This document shows positions 36,316 to 45,422 of a DNA stretch of 60,092 bases, one piece after another; position 1 is the first letter of the stretch, and every line of letters starts with the position of its first letter. The translations under genes were made by a program, and so were the position numbers. The stretch is taken from the NCBI RefSeq assembly GCF_041725775.1, contig NZ_JBEUEL010000016.1, forward strand, positions 1 to 60,092, in the 5' to 3' direction. Source of the stretch: Pueribacillus sp041725775 (lineage in GTDB: Bacteria > Bacillota > Bacilli > Bacillales > UBA6769). The notes under the pieces are model-generated. The model saw nothing but the letters and a program-made list of their open reading frames with translations. It searched no databases and was not told the origin of the DNA.

Positions 36316-37188
36316 TTACAGTCGCTTTTTAATCGCATCGCTTAAAGCTGCAAATTCTTGAATAGAAAGTGTTTCTCCTCGCCTTTTCGGATCAATACCT
36401 AATTCAACGAGTATTTTTTCAATCAATTCCTTTGACAAGGAATGCGATAAATTTTTCGCTATATTGTTTACGAGCGTTTTTCTGCGCTGTGCAAAAGCAG
36501 CACGAACAACGTCAAAAAACAATGATTCGTCAATGACTTGTACAGGTTTCTTTTCATGAAGGGTTAACGAGATTACTGCTGATTCAACGTTCGGTCTCGG
36601 TATAAATACAGTGTTCGGTACAATAAAACTTGTTTCTACATGTGCGAAATATTGAACTGCGATTGATAACGAACCGTAATCTTTGGAATTCGGTTTTGCA
36701 GAAATCCTTTCGGCAACTTCTTTTTGAATCATGCAAACGATACCTCGAATTGGCAAATGATTTTCAAGAAGTTTCATTAAAATTGGCGTTGTCACGTAAT
36801 ACGGTAAGTTTGCAACGATCATTACATCTTGTCCAGGTTCAAAATGTTCGTTCACCGTTGCATGAAGATCGGCTTTCAATATATCCGAATGAATAATCGT
36901 AACATTTTGCTCCTTAGCAAGCGTTTCCTCCAAAATGGGTAGAAGCCGCTCATCAATTTCAAACGCAACAACTTTTTCCGCATGCTGAGCAAGTCTTTCT
37001 GTTAAAGCGCCGAACCCTGGACCAATCTCAATGACACCTGTTGCTTTCGTAATTTTTGCCGTTACCACTATTTTTTCCAAAATGTTCCTATCAACTAAAA
37101 AGTTTTGACCAAGGCTTTTTTTAAATGAAAAACCATGTTTCTGAAGCATCTCTTTCGTTCGTTGCAATGAGGCAATCTCTTTAGTCAT
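36316..37188 (-). CDS. rsmA: 16S rRNA dimethyladenosine transferase (KsgA)
   Basis: Dimethylates two adjacent adenines near the 3' end of 16S rRNA. 290 residues: KSLGQNFLVDRNIL, SAM motif VIEIGPGFGALTE, and the catalytic VANLPYYVTTPIL. ATG at 37188 follows gagg nine bases upstream (a TTG at 37197 is possible). Overlaps the end of rnmV by 8 bases. Confidence 0.96.
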   Translation of the reverse strand: MTKEIASLQRTKEMLQKHGFSFKKSLGQNFLVDRNILEKIVVTAKITKATGVIEIGPGFGALTERLAQHAEKVVAFEIDERLLPILEETLAKEQNVTIIHSDILKADLHATVNEHFEPGQDVMIVANLPYYVTTPILMKLLENHLPIRGIVCMIQKEVAERISAKPNSKDYGSLSIAVQYFAHVETSFIVPNTVFIPRPNVESAVISLTLHEKKPVQVIDESLFFDVVRAAFAQRRKTLVNNIAKNLSHSLSKELIEKILVELGIDPKRRGETLSIQEFAALSDAIKKRL

Positions 37189-37741
37189 CCGCTTCAACCT
37201 CTTTCATTCTTCGTACAGCCGATTCAAACTCTTGCGGTGTAATTTGAAACGCATTCAGTCGTTTATACAGTTGCTTTGCATTCATATAGCCAATGTTTAA
37301 AATGTTGCCTAACTGTTCACGACGTCTCCGTGCGTTCTCACCACCGACGAAATTGAAGTCAACGAGCGTTTGCCAATGAATTTGCTGTTGAGCGATCTCG
37401 TTTTCTTCCCGAACGTGAGAAAGTGCATGTCGAATAGCTTCAATGGAAGCGTGCTCAACACCAAGTCCTTTCCCAGATTTTGCCTTCGCCTCATTTTTTA
37501 TAAGAAAAGCATGTTTCACACCAGGTACATAAGCTTGAATCGTTTTTCGGATTTTTTCACCAGGAAAATCTGGATCTGTAAATACAATGACACCGCGTCT
37601 CGCATGGGCAATTTTTATTTGATTTAACGTATCTTTACTTAGTTCTGAGCCATTTGTTTCAATCGTATCTGCTTCAACCGCTAATTTTATTTTAGCTGTG
37701 TCATTTTTGCCTTCCACGACAATAATTTCATTTATTTTCAT
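37181..37741 (-). CDS. rnmV: Ribonuclease M5
   Basis: Toprim-domain nuclease that matures 5S rRNA. About 186 residues: IIVVEGKNDTAKIKLAVEAD (Toprim motif 1, about 5-24), FTDPDFPGEKIRKTI (DxD motif) and GVEHASIEAIRHAL. The ATG at 37741 is preceded by ggagg; the in-frame TTG at 37753 overlaps it. Coupled to rsmA. Confidence 0.96.
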   Translation of the reverse strand: MKINEIIVVEGKNDTAKIKLAVEADTIETNGSELSKDTLNQIKIAHARRGVIVFTDPDFPGEKIRKTIQAYVPGVKHAFLIKNEAKAKSGKGLGVEHASIEAIRHALSHVREENEIAQQQIHWQTLVDFNFVGGENARRRREQLGNILNIGYMNAKQLYKRLNAFQITPQEFESAVRRMKEVEADD

Positions 37742-37849
37742 TATTTCCTCCAATACTTAACAGTTTTTGTTAATTAGGCTTTACGAAATACCCGTTCGTC
37801 GAATATACTAGAGATGTGAAGATTCATTTTCATTATAAACATCCACGAA

Positions 37850-37880
37850 TTGAAAAACACAGGGATGATATCTCCCTGTG
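37850..37880 (-). terminator. yabE terminator
   Basis: Perfect 8-bp stem CACAGGGA/TCCCTGTG with 7-base loop (37858-37880), followed by tttttc on the minus strand, just past the yabE stop. Confidence 0.85.
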
Positions 37881-37886
37881 CTTACA

Positions 37887-39086
37887 TTAGTTTAAAATTT
37901 TCACTTTTACCGTTTTACTTCCCCAAGCATATGCTTTTGATTTTGATGAGAAGAATACATCAATTTTATTACCGCGGATGGCTCCACCTGTATCTCCAGC
38001 AATTGCATACCCATAACCATCAACATGGACTTTCGTTCCGAGTGGAATGACATTTGGGTCAACTGCAATCACTTTTGTGTTAGGGTTCTTTTTTAAATTG
38101 ATTCCCGTTGCGGTAACTCCGGAACATCCTGAACAGTCTGCGGTATATGCTGTGCTCTTCATAAATATTGTTTTTCCACCGGATGGAGCAGGCTTGCTAC
38201 GAGAAACATTTTTGACTACTTGTTTAGTACCGACTGCTACAATGCGGTCTTTACTATCTTTTATCTTTTCTTCTTTTTGGAGTGTGCGCTTGACTTCCTT
38301 GCCATTTTCAAGCGTCACTTCAAATTCTTTTTTAAGTTTTCCTTTTTCACCCGCTTGAATAACTTTTTCTTTTCCTTTTTCTAAAGAATTATCTTTTTTT
38401 GTCGTCGTTTTATAATCAATTTCTTCTTCAACGACATCTGTTTTCTTTTCTACACGGATAACGTTAACAACCGTCTCATTTGTTAATTGTTCATCTTCAC
38501 TCGGTTCAACGCGGTCGAGTTTATTCAGTTCAATCTCTTGTTCTTCTAACAACTCTGCAACTGTTTTTGACGTCGTCATCACTTTTTCTTCTTCGCCACC
38601 AACGACAAGTGAGATTTCGAGTGCATTTTTAACAATAATATTCATATTATCTTTAATCTTTTCCGTTAATGCTGGTTTGATTTCACTATATTCATCAACA
38701 ATAATTCGTTGTTTTGATAGTAATTCTTCAACTGTCGATTCCGTCGTCCAAATCTTTTCTTGTTCACCGTCTATATTCAATGTCACTTGTTTCGCTGGCT
38801 TCCAAATGATTTTCATTCCATTTTTTACTTCCGTATCAAGCCCAGGCTGTACATAGTCATGTTTTTCATTTATGTCTACATTCTCTTGTTCTAGTACATC
38901 TTTAACTGTCGTTTCATGTGACTTCACTTCAATCTCTTCACCATCGAGAGATAGAGTTAATTCTGTTTTCGTAGTTTCATAAACAGAAAATCCAGTGATA
39001 ATACTAAGAACACCGACACTCAATAAAATCATTACAAGTTTCTTTCCTTTGAGCAGTCGAGAATATATACTCCCGTTTGCTTCCAT
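37887..39086 (-). CDS. yabE: Cell-wall-binding protein YabE (DUF348-G5-3D, Rpf/Sps-like)
   Basis: Exported cell-wall enzyme candidate of the resuscitation-promoting factor/MltA-like 3D family. 399 residues: N-terminal membrane anchor (about 18-38), three DUF348 ubiquitin-like units (about 40-80, 95-135, 150-190), a G5 domain (about 195-275), and a C-terminal 3D domain with KSTAYTADCSGC, GTKVHVDGYGYAIAGDTGG and NKIDVFF carrying its three aspartates. The third ATG (39086) is best placed after aggagg; ATGs at 39089 and 39092 are alternatives. Confidence 0.92.
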   Translation of the reverse strand: MEANGSIYSRLLKGKKLVMILLSVGVLSIITGFSVYETTKTELTLSLDGEEIEVKSHETTVKDVLEQENVDINEKHDYVQPGLDTEVKNGMKIIWKPAKQVTLNIDGEQEKIWTTESTVEELLSKQRIIVDEYSEIKPALTEKIKDNMNIIVKNALEISLVVGGEEEKVMTTSKTVAELLEEQEIELNKLDRVEPSEDEQLTNETVVNVIRVEKKTDVVEEEIDYKTTTKKDNSLEKGKEKVIQAGEKGKLKKEFEVTLENGKEVKRTLQKEEKIKDSKDRIVAVGTKQVVKNVSRSKPAPSGGKTIFMKSTAYTADCSGCSGVTATGINLKKNPNTKVIAVDPNVIPLGTKVHVDGYGYAIAGDTGGAIRGNKIDVFFSSKSKAYAWGSKTVKVKILN

Positions 39087-39299
39087 CATCATCCTCCTAA
39101 TAACGTGATTCTTACTCAACTTTTTTGCCTTTTTATCCCTCCTAACGAGCGTGCTGCCAATAAACTATTGTTCATTATGCCGTTAATAGACTTGGAAAAA
39201 AAGGAAAACCTTCCGACAATGTTTGATTGTACTTTGTTGAGATTTGTTGAATGTCTATTTTTTTACGAGGAATCGTGCTTACTTTGATAAACTTTGTCA

Positions 39300-40067
39300 T
39301 CAAGTTATGCGAAATAATCGTTTTGCGTTATCGGACGTTTTATTTGCAATTTCTGTATACTCTCTATCTTTTAGGACTGCAATTTGTTCAGCAATATATT
39401 TTACATATGCTGGTTCATTCCGTTTCCCACGCAATGGGTGCGGAGCTAAATACGGACAGTCTGTTTCGATAAGCATATGTTCTAGTGGTACATCACGGGC
39501 AACTTGCTGCAATGCTTTTGCATTTTTAAATGTGACAGGCCCACCAAACGAGATGAAAAAATTTAAATCGATACACGCTTTCGCATCGTCAAAACTACTA
39601 CTAAAACAATGCATTACTCCACCAACCTCATCAGCCCGCTCTTGTTTTAAAATTTCGATGACATCTTCAGTTGCGTTCCGATTATGAATGACAATTGGCA
39701 AGTTTACTTTTTTAGCTAATTGAATTTGTTTCCGAAAAACTTCTTTTTGAACGTCTTTCGGTGACTTATCCCAATGATAGTCAAGCCCAGTCTCACCAAT
39801 TGCAACAACTTTACGATGAGCGGCAAGCTGTTCAATCCGACGTAAATCATCTTCGGTCATATCAATCGCATCAACAGGATGCCAACCGACAACAGCGTAA
39901 AGAAAGTCATACCTTTCAACTAACGATATTGCCCGCTTCATCGTTTTCGTATCAAATCCTACAACAATCATGTTCGATACGCCTGCTTGCTGTGCTCGTG
40001 CAATGACAGCTTCAACATCATCTTCAAATTGATCAGCGTTTAAATGAGTGTGTGTATCAAAGAGCAT
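39300..40067 (-). CDS. tatD: TatD-family metal-dependent hydrolase
   Basis: Probable DNase or nuclease of the TIM-barrel TatD family. 255 residues: metal ligands in DTHTHLN (4-10), GETGLDYHW, VIHNRNA, GVMHCFSSS and ETDCPYLAPHP. The yabD orthologue, downstream of metG as in B. subtilis. About 213 bases separate it from yabE. Confidence 0.94.
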   Translation of the reverse strand: MLFDTHTHLNADQFEDDVEAVIARAQQAGVSNMIVVGFDTKTMKRAISLVERYDFLYAVVGWHPVDAIDMTEDDLRRIEQLAAHRKVVAIGETGLDYHWDKSPKDVQKEVFRKQIQLAKKVNLPIVIHNRNATEDVIEILKQERADEVGGVMHCFSSSFDDAKACIDLNFFISFGGPVTFKNAKALQQVARDVPLEHMLIETDCPYLAPHPLRGKRNEPAYVKYIAEQIAVLKDREYTEIANKTSDNAKRLFRIT

Positions 40068-40245
40068 ATAACTCTCCTTTCATTACCTGTTATAGATTAT
40101 CAAATGAAATGAGTAAATACGAATTCAAGACGGTTTCATTTTGATTACATTTCGGTTACATTCAAAAAAGCCTGTCATATCAACGGTTTGCAATTTCTAT
40201 TTTTTTCCTTTTTATTGTAGTTTTCCAATTTTTGTGTGGAAAATG

Positions 40246-40278
40246 CAAAAAAACAGCCATCTATGTTTGGCTGTTTTT
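40246..40278 (-). terminator. metG terminator
   Basis: Stem AAACAGCCA/TGGCTGTTT with 8-base loop (40251-40276) and T run on the minus strand, 12 bases past metG; T-rich on both sides, so may work both ways. Confidence 0.82.
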
Positions 40279-40289
40279 GTTCCATTCAT

Positions 40290-42233
40290 TTATTTTAACA
40301 TTGTCCCACTTTCCAATTGAGGAACTTCAACGACTTGAAGCTTTCCATCTTGTTCACCAGCTAATATCATTCCTTCCGATTTTTCACCGCGTAATGTAAC
40401 TGGCTTTAAATTCGTCACACAAACGACTTTTTTTCCAACGAGCTCTTCAGGTGTATAATATTTTGCAATGCCGGAGACGACTTGACGCTTTTCCCCTCCG
40501 ACATTAAGCTGTAACTTAAGCAGTTTATCTGCTTTTTTCACTCGTTCTACCGCTAGTACTTCAGCAACTTTTAATTCGACTTTGTTAAAATCATCAATTG
40601 TAATCTCATCGGATTGCTCTTTTATCGCTTCATCTTTTTGCACTGATGTTCCTTGCATTTTCGACAAAATGTAATCTACTTCTTCTTTGACATCGAGCCG
40701 CGGGAAAATAGGATCACTTTTTTGTACGGTTGTTCCACTAACAGCTTTTCCAAAGTCAGTTAAACTTTCCCAAGATAATGCTTTCTTATCATCAAGACCG
40801 AGTTGAGTTGCGATTTTTTGCGGTGTTTCCGTCATAAATGGCTGCAAAAGCACTGCGATATGACGAAGAGACTCCGCTAAGTGAACCATAACTGAAGCAA
40901 GTTCTTCTTTTCGTTGTTCGTCTTTTACAAGCTTCCAAGGTTCTGTTTCATCAATATATTTATTCGTACGACTAACTAACTTCCATATCGATGATAAGGC
41001 TACAGAAAACTCCATTTTATCAAATGCGCTTTCAACATTCGCTCTCGTTTTGTTTGCTAAATCGGTTATACTTTTATCAAACGCTGTTACAGGTCCAACG
41101 TACGAAGGAATCGTTCCACCGAAATATTTGTCAATCATGGCGATAGTTCGATTTAACAAGTTGCCTAAATCATTCGCAAGATCATGATTTAAACGGTCAA
41201 CGAAGCTTTCAGGTGTAAATACTCCATCCGATCCGAATGGGACTTCACGAAGCAAGTAATATCGAAGTGCATCAAGTCCATAACGATCGATTAATGTTAC
41301 CGGATCGACGACATTTCCTTTTGACTTTGACATTTTTCCATCTTTCATAAGTAGCCAACCGTGTGCAAACACTTGCTTCGGTAATGGCAAATCGAGAGCC
41401 ATTAACATAATTGGCCAATAAATTGTATGAAAGCGGACGATTTCTTTTCCGACTAAGTGAACGTTCGCCGGCCAGTAGTGCTCATACTTTTTTTCATCAT
41501 CTGAACCCCAACCGAGCGCTGTAATATAATTCGTTAACGCATCAATCCAAACATACACGACATGCTTCGGATCATTCGGAACTGGAATGCCCCATTGAAA
41601 TGACGTTCGTGAAACGGCAAGATCTTCTAAACCGGGCTTAATAAAGTTGTTAATCATTTCTTTTTTCCGTGATTCTGGCTGAATAAAATCAGGATTTTCT
41701 TCATAGTATTTTAGAAGTCGATCAGCATATTTACTCATTTTAAAAAAGTAAGATTCCTCTTTTACCTTTTCAACAGAGCGACCACAATCAGGACACATCC
41801 CATCATCATTCAGCTGTGTTTCCGTATAGAACGATTCACACGGTGTACAATACCAACCTTCATATTCCCCTAAATAGATGTCTCCTTGTTTGACGAGCTG
41901 GTTAAAAATTTTTTGCACGGCTTGCTTATGTCGGTCTTCCGTCGTACGAATAAAATCATCATATGAAATATCAAGTTTCTCCCAAAGCTTTTTAATATGC
42001 GTAACGATTTCATCAACATATTCTTTCGGAGAAACACCTTCCTCTTCGGCTTTTTGTTGAATTTTTTGCCCGTGTTCATCAGTCCCTGTTAAATACATGA
42101 CATCAAAACCTTTTAATCGCTTATATCTCGCTAATGCGTCACCAGCAACAGTTGTGTATGCATGTCCAATATGCAGTTTTCCACTTGGATAATAAATTGG
42201 GGTTGTAATATAAAACGTTTTTTCACTTTGCAT
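40290..42233 (-). CDS. metG: Methionyl-tRNA synthetase
   Basis: Class I synthetase charging elongator and initiator tRNA-Met. 647 residues: HIGH motif KLHIGHAYTT (about 19-28), a four-cysteine zinc knuckle (CTPCESF and CPDCGRS, about 127-147), KMSKSKGN, and a C-terminal tRNA-binding OB domain (about 545-647). Called metS in B. subtilis. Start follows aaggagg. Its ~190-base leader contains an intrinsic terminator. Confidence 0.97.
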   Translation of the reverse strand: MQSEKTFYITTPIYYPSGKLHIGHAYTTVAGDALARYKRLKGFDVMYLTGTDEHGQKIQQKAEEEGVSPKEYVDEIVTHIKKLWEKLDISYDDFIRTTEDRHKQAVQKIFNQLVKQGDIYLGEYEGWYCTPCESFYTETQLNDDGMCPDCGRSVEKVKEESYFFKMSKYADRLLKYYEENPDFIQPESRKKEMINNFIKPGLEDLAVSRTSFQWGIPVPNDPKHVVYVWIDALTNYITALGWGSDDEKKYEHYWPANVHLVGKEIVRFHTIYWPIMLMALDLPLPKQVFAHGWLLMKDGKMSKSKGNVVDPVTLIDRYGLDALRYYLLREVPFGSDGVFTPESFVDRLNHDLANDLGNLLNRTIAMIDKYFGGTIPSYVGPVTAFDKSITDLANKTRANVESAFDKMEFSVALSSIWKLVSRTNKYIDETEPWKLVKDEQRKEELASVMVHLAESLRHIAVLLQPFMTETPQKIATQLGLDDKKALSWESLTDFGKAVSGTTVQKSDPIFPRLDVKEEVDYILSKMQGTSVQKDEAIKEQSDEITIDDFNKVELKVAEVLAVERVKKADKLLKLQLNVGGEKRQVVSGIAKYYTPEELVGKKVVCVTNLKPVTLRGEKSEGMILAGEQDGKLQVVEVPQLESGTMLK

Positions 42234-42267
42234 ATTGCTAGTCCTCCTTAAAATTTATAGACCGATT

Positions 42268-42298
42268 GAAAAAGCCCCCGCCCTTATGGACGAGAGCC
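42268..42298 (-). promoter_or_regulatory. Terminator hairpin in the metG leader (putative attenuator)
   Basis: Minus strand ggctctcgtcc-ataa-gggcgggggct forms an 11-bp stem (several G-U pairs) followed by tttttc, only ~35 bases before the metG start and downstream of the promoter at 42436-42465. A terminator inside the leader implies attenuation. I found no T-box sequence (tggnaccgcg) in the leader. Confidence 0.65.
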
Positions 42299-42435
42299 GA
42301 AAAATTGTTTCAGCTATCGTTACATGTTACAGTATATACATCTTGTCAGATGATGAACATGTACGATTTCAACAAATACACTCAATACATTTCAGGGCAT
42401 ACTTCCCAACTATTTTTATATACACTCTTCACAAA

Positions 42436-42465
42436 AATATACCGAAAAAACCTTGACGATGTCAA
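42436..42465 (-). promoter_or_regulatory. metG promoter (sigma-A)
   Basis: Minus strand TTGACA (42460-42465), 18 bases, TATATT (42436-42441), giving a leader of about 190 bases. The rest of the metG-abrB divergent region (42466-42620) shows no gene. Confidence 0.72.
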
Positions 42466-42622
42466 GCAATCACACAAGTGAGACTTACATCAATATTGAG
42501 GTTTTTACAGATCGTCTGTGAGATGATCAAGTTTTAACCCTTCTTCTTAACGTTATTACATGAAAGTAAACGGGTTGGAAAAAATAGTCTAAAAGAAATA
42601 CATTTTTTCCGTAAATTTGTAA

Positions 42623-42651
42623 TTGACTGTTTTGGAAACTACTGGTACTAT
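42623..42651 (+). promoter_or_regulatory. abrB promoter (sigma-A)
   Basis: TTGACT (42623-42628), 17 bases, TACTAT (42646-42651), ~48 bases before abrB. Confidence 0.7.
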
Positions 42652-42668
42652 TGGAAAAGACAGAAATA

Positions 42669-42685
42669 TGTCGAATCACGACAAA
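42669..42685 (+). promoter_or_regulatory. Inverted Spo0A boxes in the abrB leader
   Basis: TGTCGAA (42669-42675) is an exact Spo0A box core and CGACAAA (42679-42685) is an inverted near copy, together the palindrome TGTCG-n5-CGACA. They lie downstream of the abrB promoter, where Spo0A~P represses abrB in B. subtilis. Confidence 0.8.
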
Positions 42686-42698
42686 CGGAGGGGTTAGC

Positions 42699-42980
42699 TT
42701 GAAGTCAACAGGTATTGTACGAAAAGTAGACGAGCTAGGTCGTGTCGTAATTCCGATTGAGTTACGCCGTACGCTTGGAATCGAAGAAAAGGATGCGTTA
42801 GAAATTTACGTCGAAGACGATTGCATCATTTTGAGAAAATTCAAATCTTCGATGACATGCCATGTAACTGGAGAAGTTTCGGATGATAACCTAGTTCTAG
42901 CTGACGGTAAACTTGTCTTGAGCAAAAATGTTGCTGAACAAATTATAAAAGAGCTTCAAACGTCATTTGAAAAAGTCTAA
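42699..42980 (+). CDS. abrB: Transition-state regulator AbrB
   Basis: DNA-binding repressor of stationary-phase genes. 93 residues: N-terminal swapped-hairpin domain (KSTGIVRKVDELGRVVIPIE, LRRTLGIEEKDALEIYVEDD) and C-terminal multimerisation region (VTGEVSDDNLVLADGKLVLS). I chose the TTG at 42699-42701, five bases after ggagggg and aligned with the family; the ATG at 42651 overlaps the promoter. The only vegetative regulator on the plus strand here. Confidence 0.96.
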   Translation: MKSTGIVRKVDELGRVVIPIELRRTLGIEEKDALEIYVEDDCIILRKFKSSMTCHVTGEVSDDNLVLADGKLVLSKNVAEQIIKELQTSFEKV

Positions 42981-42983
42981 AGC

Positions 42984-43038
42984 AAAAAAGCCAGGTTTTC
43001 ATCATACGTTTACGTTGATGAAAACCTGGCTTTTTTTA
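42984..43038. terminator. Bidirectional terminator between abrB and rsmI
   Basis: A long stem (AAAGCCAGGTTTTCATCA with its complement) and ~13-base loop, with T runs on both strands. It ends abrB on the plus strand and rsmI on the minus strand. Confidence 0.9.
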
Positions 43039-43077
43039 TTATTACGAGCAACCGCACTTTAGGTTTTCAAAATGGAT

Positions 43078-43929
43078 TTAACGAGAATGATATGTTTGAT
43101 ATACGTCACGTTTCGACATTCCTCTGTCTTGTGCAACTCGTTTAACCGCTTCTTTCACAAAGCAATTCTTTCTCTCAATATAATGTTCCACATGCTCTAT
43201 CACAGTTAATCTGTGCCACCATTCAACACATTCGGCTACGATCTCATCTGAATTTCCTGCAACAACGATACAAAATTCTCCACGAATATCTCGTTCCATT
43301 GTCCATTCAATCAATTCATCTAGTGTACCTCGTACAAATTCTTCATATCGTTTCGTAAGCTCTCTCGCAAGAACCGCTTTTCGTTCACCAAACACTTTAA
43401 GGAGCGAGTGCAACGTTTCTTTCAATCGATGAGGGGCTTCATAAAAAATGAGCGGAGCTCGAATTGCGATGAGACTCTCCAATTCCCTTTGTTTTTCTTT
43501 TTTCGTTCGCGGCAAAAAACCGTAAAAATAAAAATGTTTTTCAAACAATCCTGAAGCAATTAAAGCAGTTATAGCTGCATTTGCCCCAGGAAGTGGGACA
43601 ACATCTATTTGTTCTTGGATGCACATTGCGACTAAGTCACTTCCTGGATCAGAAATTGCTGGTGTCCCTGCATCTGACACGAGTGCGATCGTTTTTCCGT
43701 TATGAAGCTGTTCAATAAGACGAATTCCTTGTTTTTCTTTATTATGCTCATGATAACTAACGAGTGGTGTCGAAATCTTAAAGTGACGACACAATTTTAA
43801 GGTCACCCGTGTGTCCTCTGCAGCAATCAGATCCACTTGCCGTAACGTCTCTACTGAACGAAACGTCATATCATTTAAGTTTCCAATCGGTGTCGGCACA
43901 AGGTAGAGACAACTAGCTTCCTTATTCAT
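43078..43929 (-). CDS. rsmI: 16S rRNA (cytidine-1402-2'-O) methyltransferase
   Basis: SAM-dependent methylase of the decoding centre. 283 residues of the tetrapyrrole-methylase fold: LYLVPTPIGNLNDMTFRSVE (about 8-27), AAEDTRVTLKL, SYHEHNKEKQ, LVSDAGTPAISDPG and VPLPGANAAITALIASG. yabC-like position in B. subtilis. Overlaps yazA by 4 bases. Confidence 0.95.
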   Translation of the reverse strand: MNKEASCLYLVPTPIGNLNDMTFRSVETLRQVDLIAAEDTRVTLKLCRHFKISTPLVSYHEHNKEKQGIRLIEQLHNGKTIALVSDAGTPAISDPGSDLVAMCIQEQIDVVPLPGANAAITALIASGLFEKHFYFYGFLPRTKKEKQRELESLIAIRAPLIFYEAPHRLKETLHSLLKVFGERKAVLARELTKRYEEFVRGTLDELIEWTMERDIRGEFCIVVAGNSDEIVAECVEWWHRLTVIEHVEHYIERKNCFVKEAVKRVAQDRGMSKRDVYQTYHSR

Positions 43930-44186
43930 ACATTTTTCCCTTCTTCTATCAATTGTAGCTTACACGCTCGATCCATTGATTTAATCCGATGCTCCGCTTT
44001 TAAGGCATCACTTTTCGAAAGGCACGTCTCAGTATAGACAACCGTAAATGGACCTCTCCCTCGTGTATATTTCGCACCTTTACCAGAACGATGTGCTTCC
44101 AAGCGTTTTTCTAAATCGTTTGTCATTCCCGTATACAAACTTCCGTCCCCACACTGTAACATATAGACAATATAATTACCGTTCAT
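43926..44186 (-). CDS. yazA: GIY-YIG nuclease-superfamily protein (YazA)
   Basis: 86 residues, a minimal GIY-YIG domain: YIVYMLQCGDGSLYTGMTND (about 5-24), KRLEAHRSGKGAKYTRGRGP. Related to UvrC N-terminal and SLX1-type nucleases; substrate unknown. Overlaps trmN6 by 11 bases and rsmI by 4, so part of a tight operon. Confidence 0.93.
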   Translation of the reverse strand: MNGNYIVYMLQCGDGSLYTGMTNDLEKRLEAHRSGKGAKYTRGRGPFTVVYTETCLSKSDALKAEHRIKSMDRACKLQLIEEGKNV

Positions 44187-44913
44187 ATAATATCGCCTTC
44201 ATTTCATCTGTATATTCATTGTTATCTTTGTAAACGACAAGCGGAGACAATACGTTAACATCCGATTTTCCACCTTTAGTTCCTTCAATAAGAACGATAT
44301 TCGCATCCAAACCACGCTTAGGATAAACAAACTGAATTCGCTTCGGTTCAAGTTTATATTTCTTCATAAGTTCAATTATTTCAACGAGCCGTTTTGGACG
44401 ATGAACGAACGCTCCTTTTCCTCCTTGCTTTAACAGTTTGCTCATCGTTCGCACCGTATCTTCTAACGTGCAATAAATTTCATGTCTCGCACCGGCAATC
44501 AGATCATTTTGTTTTACATCTTTCTCATTCGATACTTTAAAATACGGAGGGTTACACGTGACCACGTCGTACGATCCATTTAAAAACGCTGGTGAAAGCC
44601 GATTAATATCTTGACAGATGACATCAATTTTATCCTCCAATTGATTCAATCGAATGCTTCGTTCCGCCATATCGCACAGTTTTTCTTGAATTTCAATTGC
44701 TGTAATTTGACCTTTTGTTCGTTCACTAAGTAACAACGGAATAACACCATTTCCTGAACAAAGATCGACCAACTTACCTTTCCGAATCGGAACATGTACG
44801 AACTTAGCTAACAGGACCGCATCAAGCGAAAACGAAAACATCTCGTTTGCTTGAATAATTTTCAAATCTTTTTTCCCAATATAATCCAACCGTTCATTTA
44901 CAAAGAGTTCCAT
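44176..44913 (-). CDS. trmN6: tRNA1(Val) (adenine-37-N6)-methyltransferase family protein (YabB)
   Basis: SAM methylase with the N6-adenine catalytic motif VTCNPPYF (about 112-119) and the SAM motif LVDLCSGNGVIPLLLSERTK. 245 residues. The ATG at 44913 follows ggagag, matching the B. subtilis start; a longer frame to 44964 is unsupported. Substrate inferred from the E. coli YfiC/TrmN6 family. Confidence 0.88.
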   Translation of the reverse strand: MELFVNERLDYIGKKDLKIIQANEMFSFSLDAVLLAKFVHVPIRKGKLVDLCSGNGVIPLLLSERTKGQITAIEIQEKLCDMAERSIRLNQLEDKIDVICQDINRLSPAFLNGSYDVVTCNPPYFKVSNEKDVKQNDLIAGARHEIYCTLEDTVRTMSKLLKQGGKGAFVHRPKRLVEIIELMKKYKLEPKRIQFVYPKRGLDANIVLIEGTKGGKSDVNVLSPLVVYKDNNEYTDEMKAILYER

Positions 44914-44973
44914 CCGTTTCTCTCCTGTCGGTTCCTTAAAAATATCTAGAGCCACTTGCTTCAATTTTTACAA

Positions 44974-45020
44974 TAATAAAACGATCTTCCCATACATAAA
45001 ATAGGAAAGATCGTTTTATT
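44974..45020 (-). terminator. yabA terminator
   Basis: Minus strand AATAAAACGATCTTTCC pairs with GGGAAGATCGTTTTATT around a ~13-base AT-rich loop, spanning the yabA stop, with a T-rich tail. Confidence 0.75.
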
Positions 45021-45366
45021 TTATATTTAAAAAAGAGAGGCAAAATAAACAGTCACCTTCTGTGCGGATGCTTCCATAATGAACGTTGCAAATATGGAAC
45101 CCTTCTTGATACAATCTCGCTAAATTATCATATCCTTCGCCAACTTCAATCCCAATTTGCTCTTTATCTTCACGTCCACTTTCCGAAGCATTCGCGGTAT
45201 CTAACTCATGAAGTCGCTCTCTTAAATGGTGGTTTTCAATTTCAAGGCGGTGATTTTCTTCAAGCAGTAATGCAAACTGTTCTTTCAACTCACCAAGCTG
45301 TTCATACAAGTCACCAATTTGCTCCTCCATAGAATGAACTTGCGTGAAGATTTCCTTTTTCCCCAT
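45016..45366 (-). CDS. yabA: Replication initiation control protein YabA
   Basis: Links DnaN and DnaA to restrain initiation. 116 residues: N-terminal leucine-zipper-like coiled coil (about 5-60) and a C-terminal zinc site with HICNVHYG and CLFCLSFL (about 92-115). Length and layout match B. subtilis (119). Between trmN6 and ricT as there. Confidence 0.96.
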   Translation of the reverse strand: MGKKEIFTQVHSMEEQIGDLYEQLGELKEQFALLLEENHRLEIENHHLRERLHELDTANASESGREDKEQIGIEVGEGYDNLARLYQEGFHICNVHYGSIRTEGDCLFCLSFLNIK

Positions 45367-45422
45367 CGGTTATCCACCTCTTTTACTGCCAATCGACGTG
45401 TAGGCACGTCATACGATCTCAC

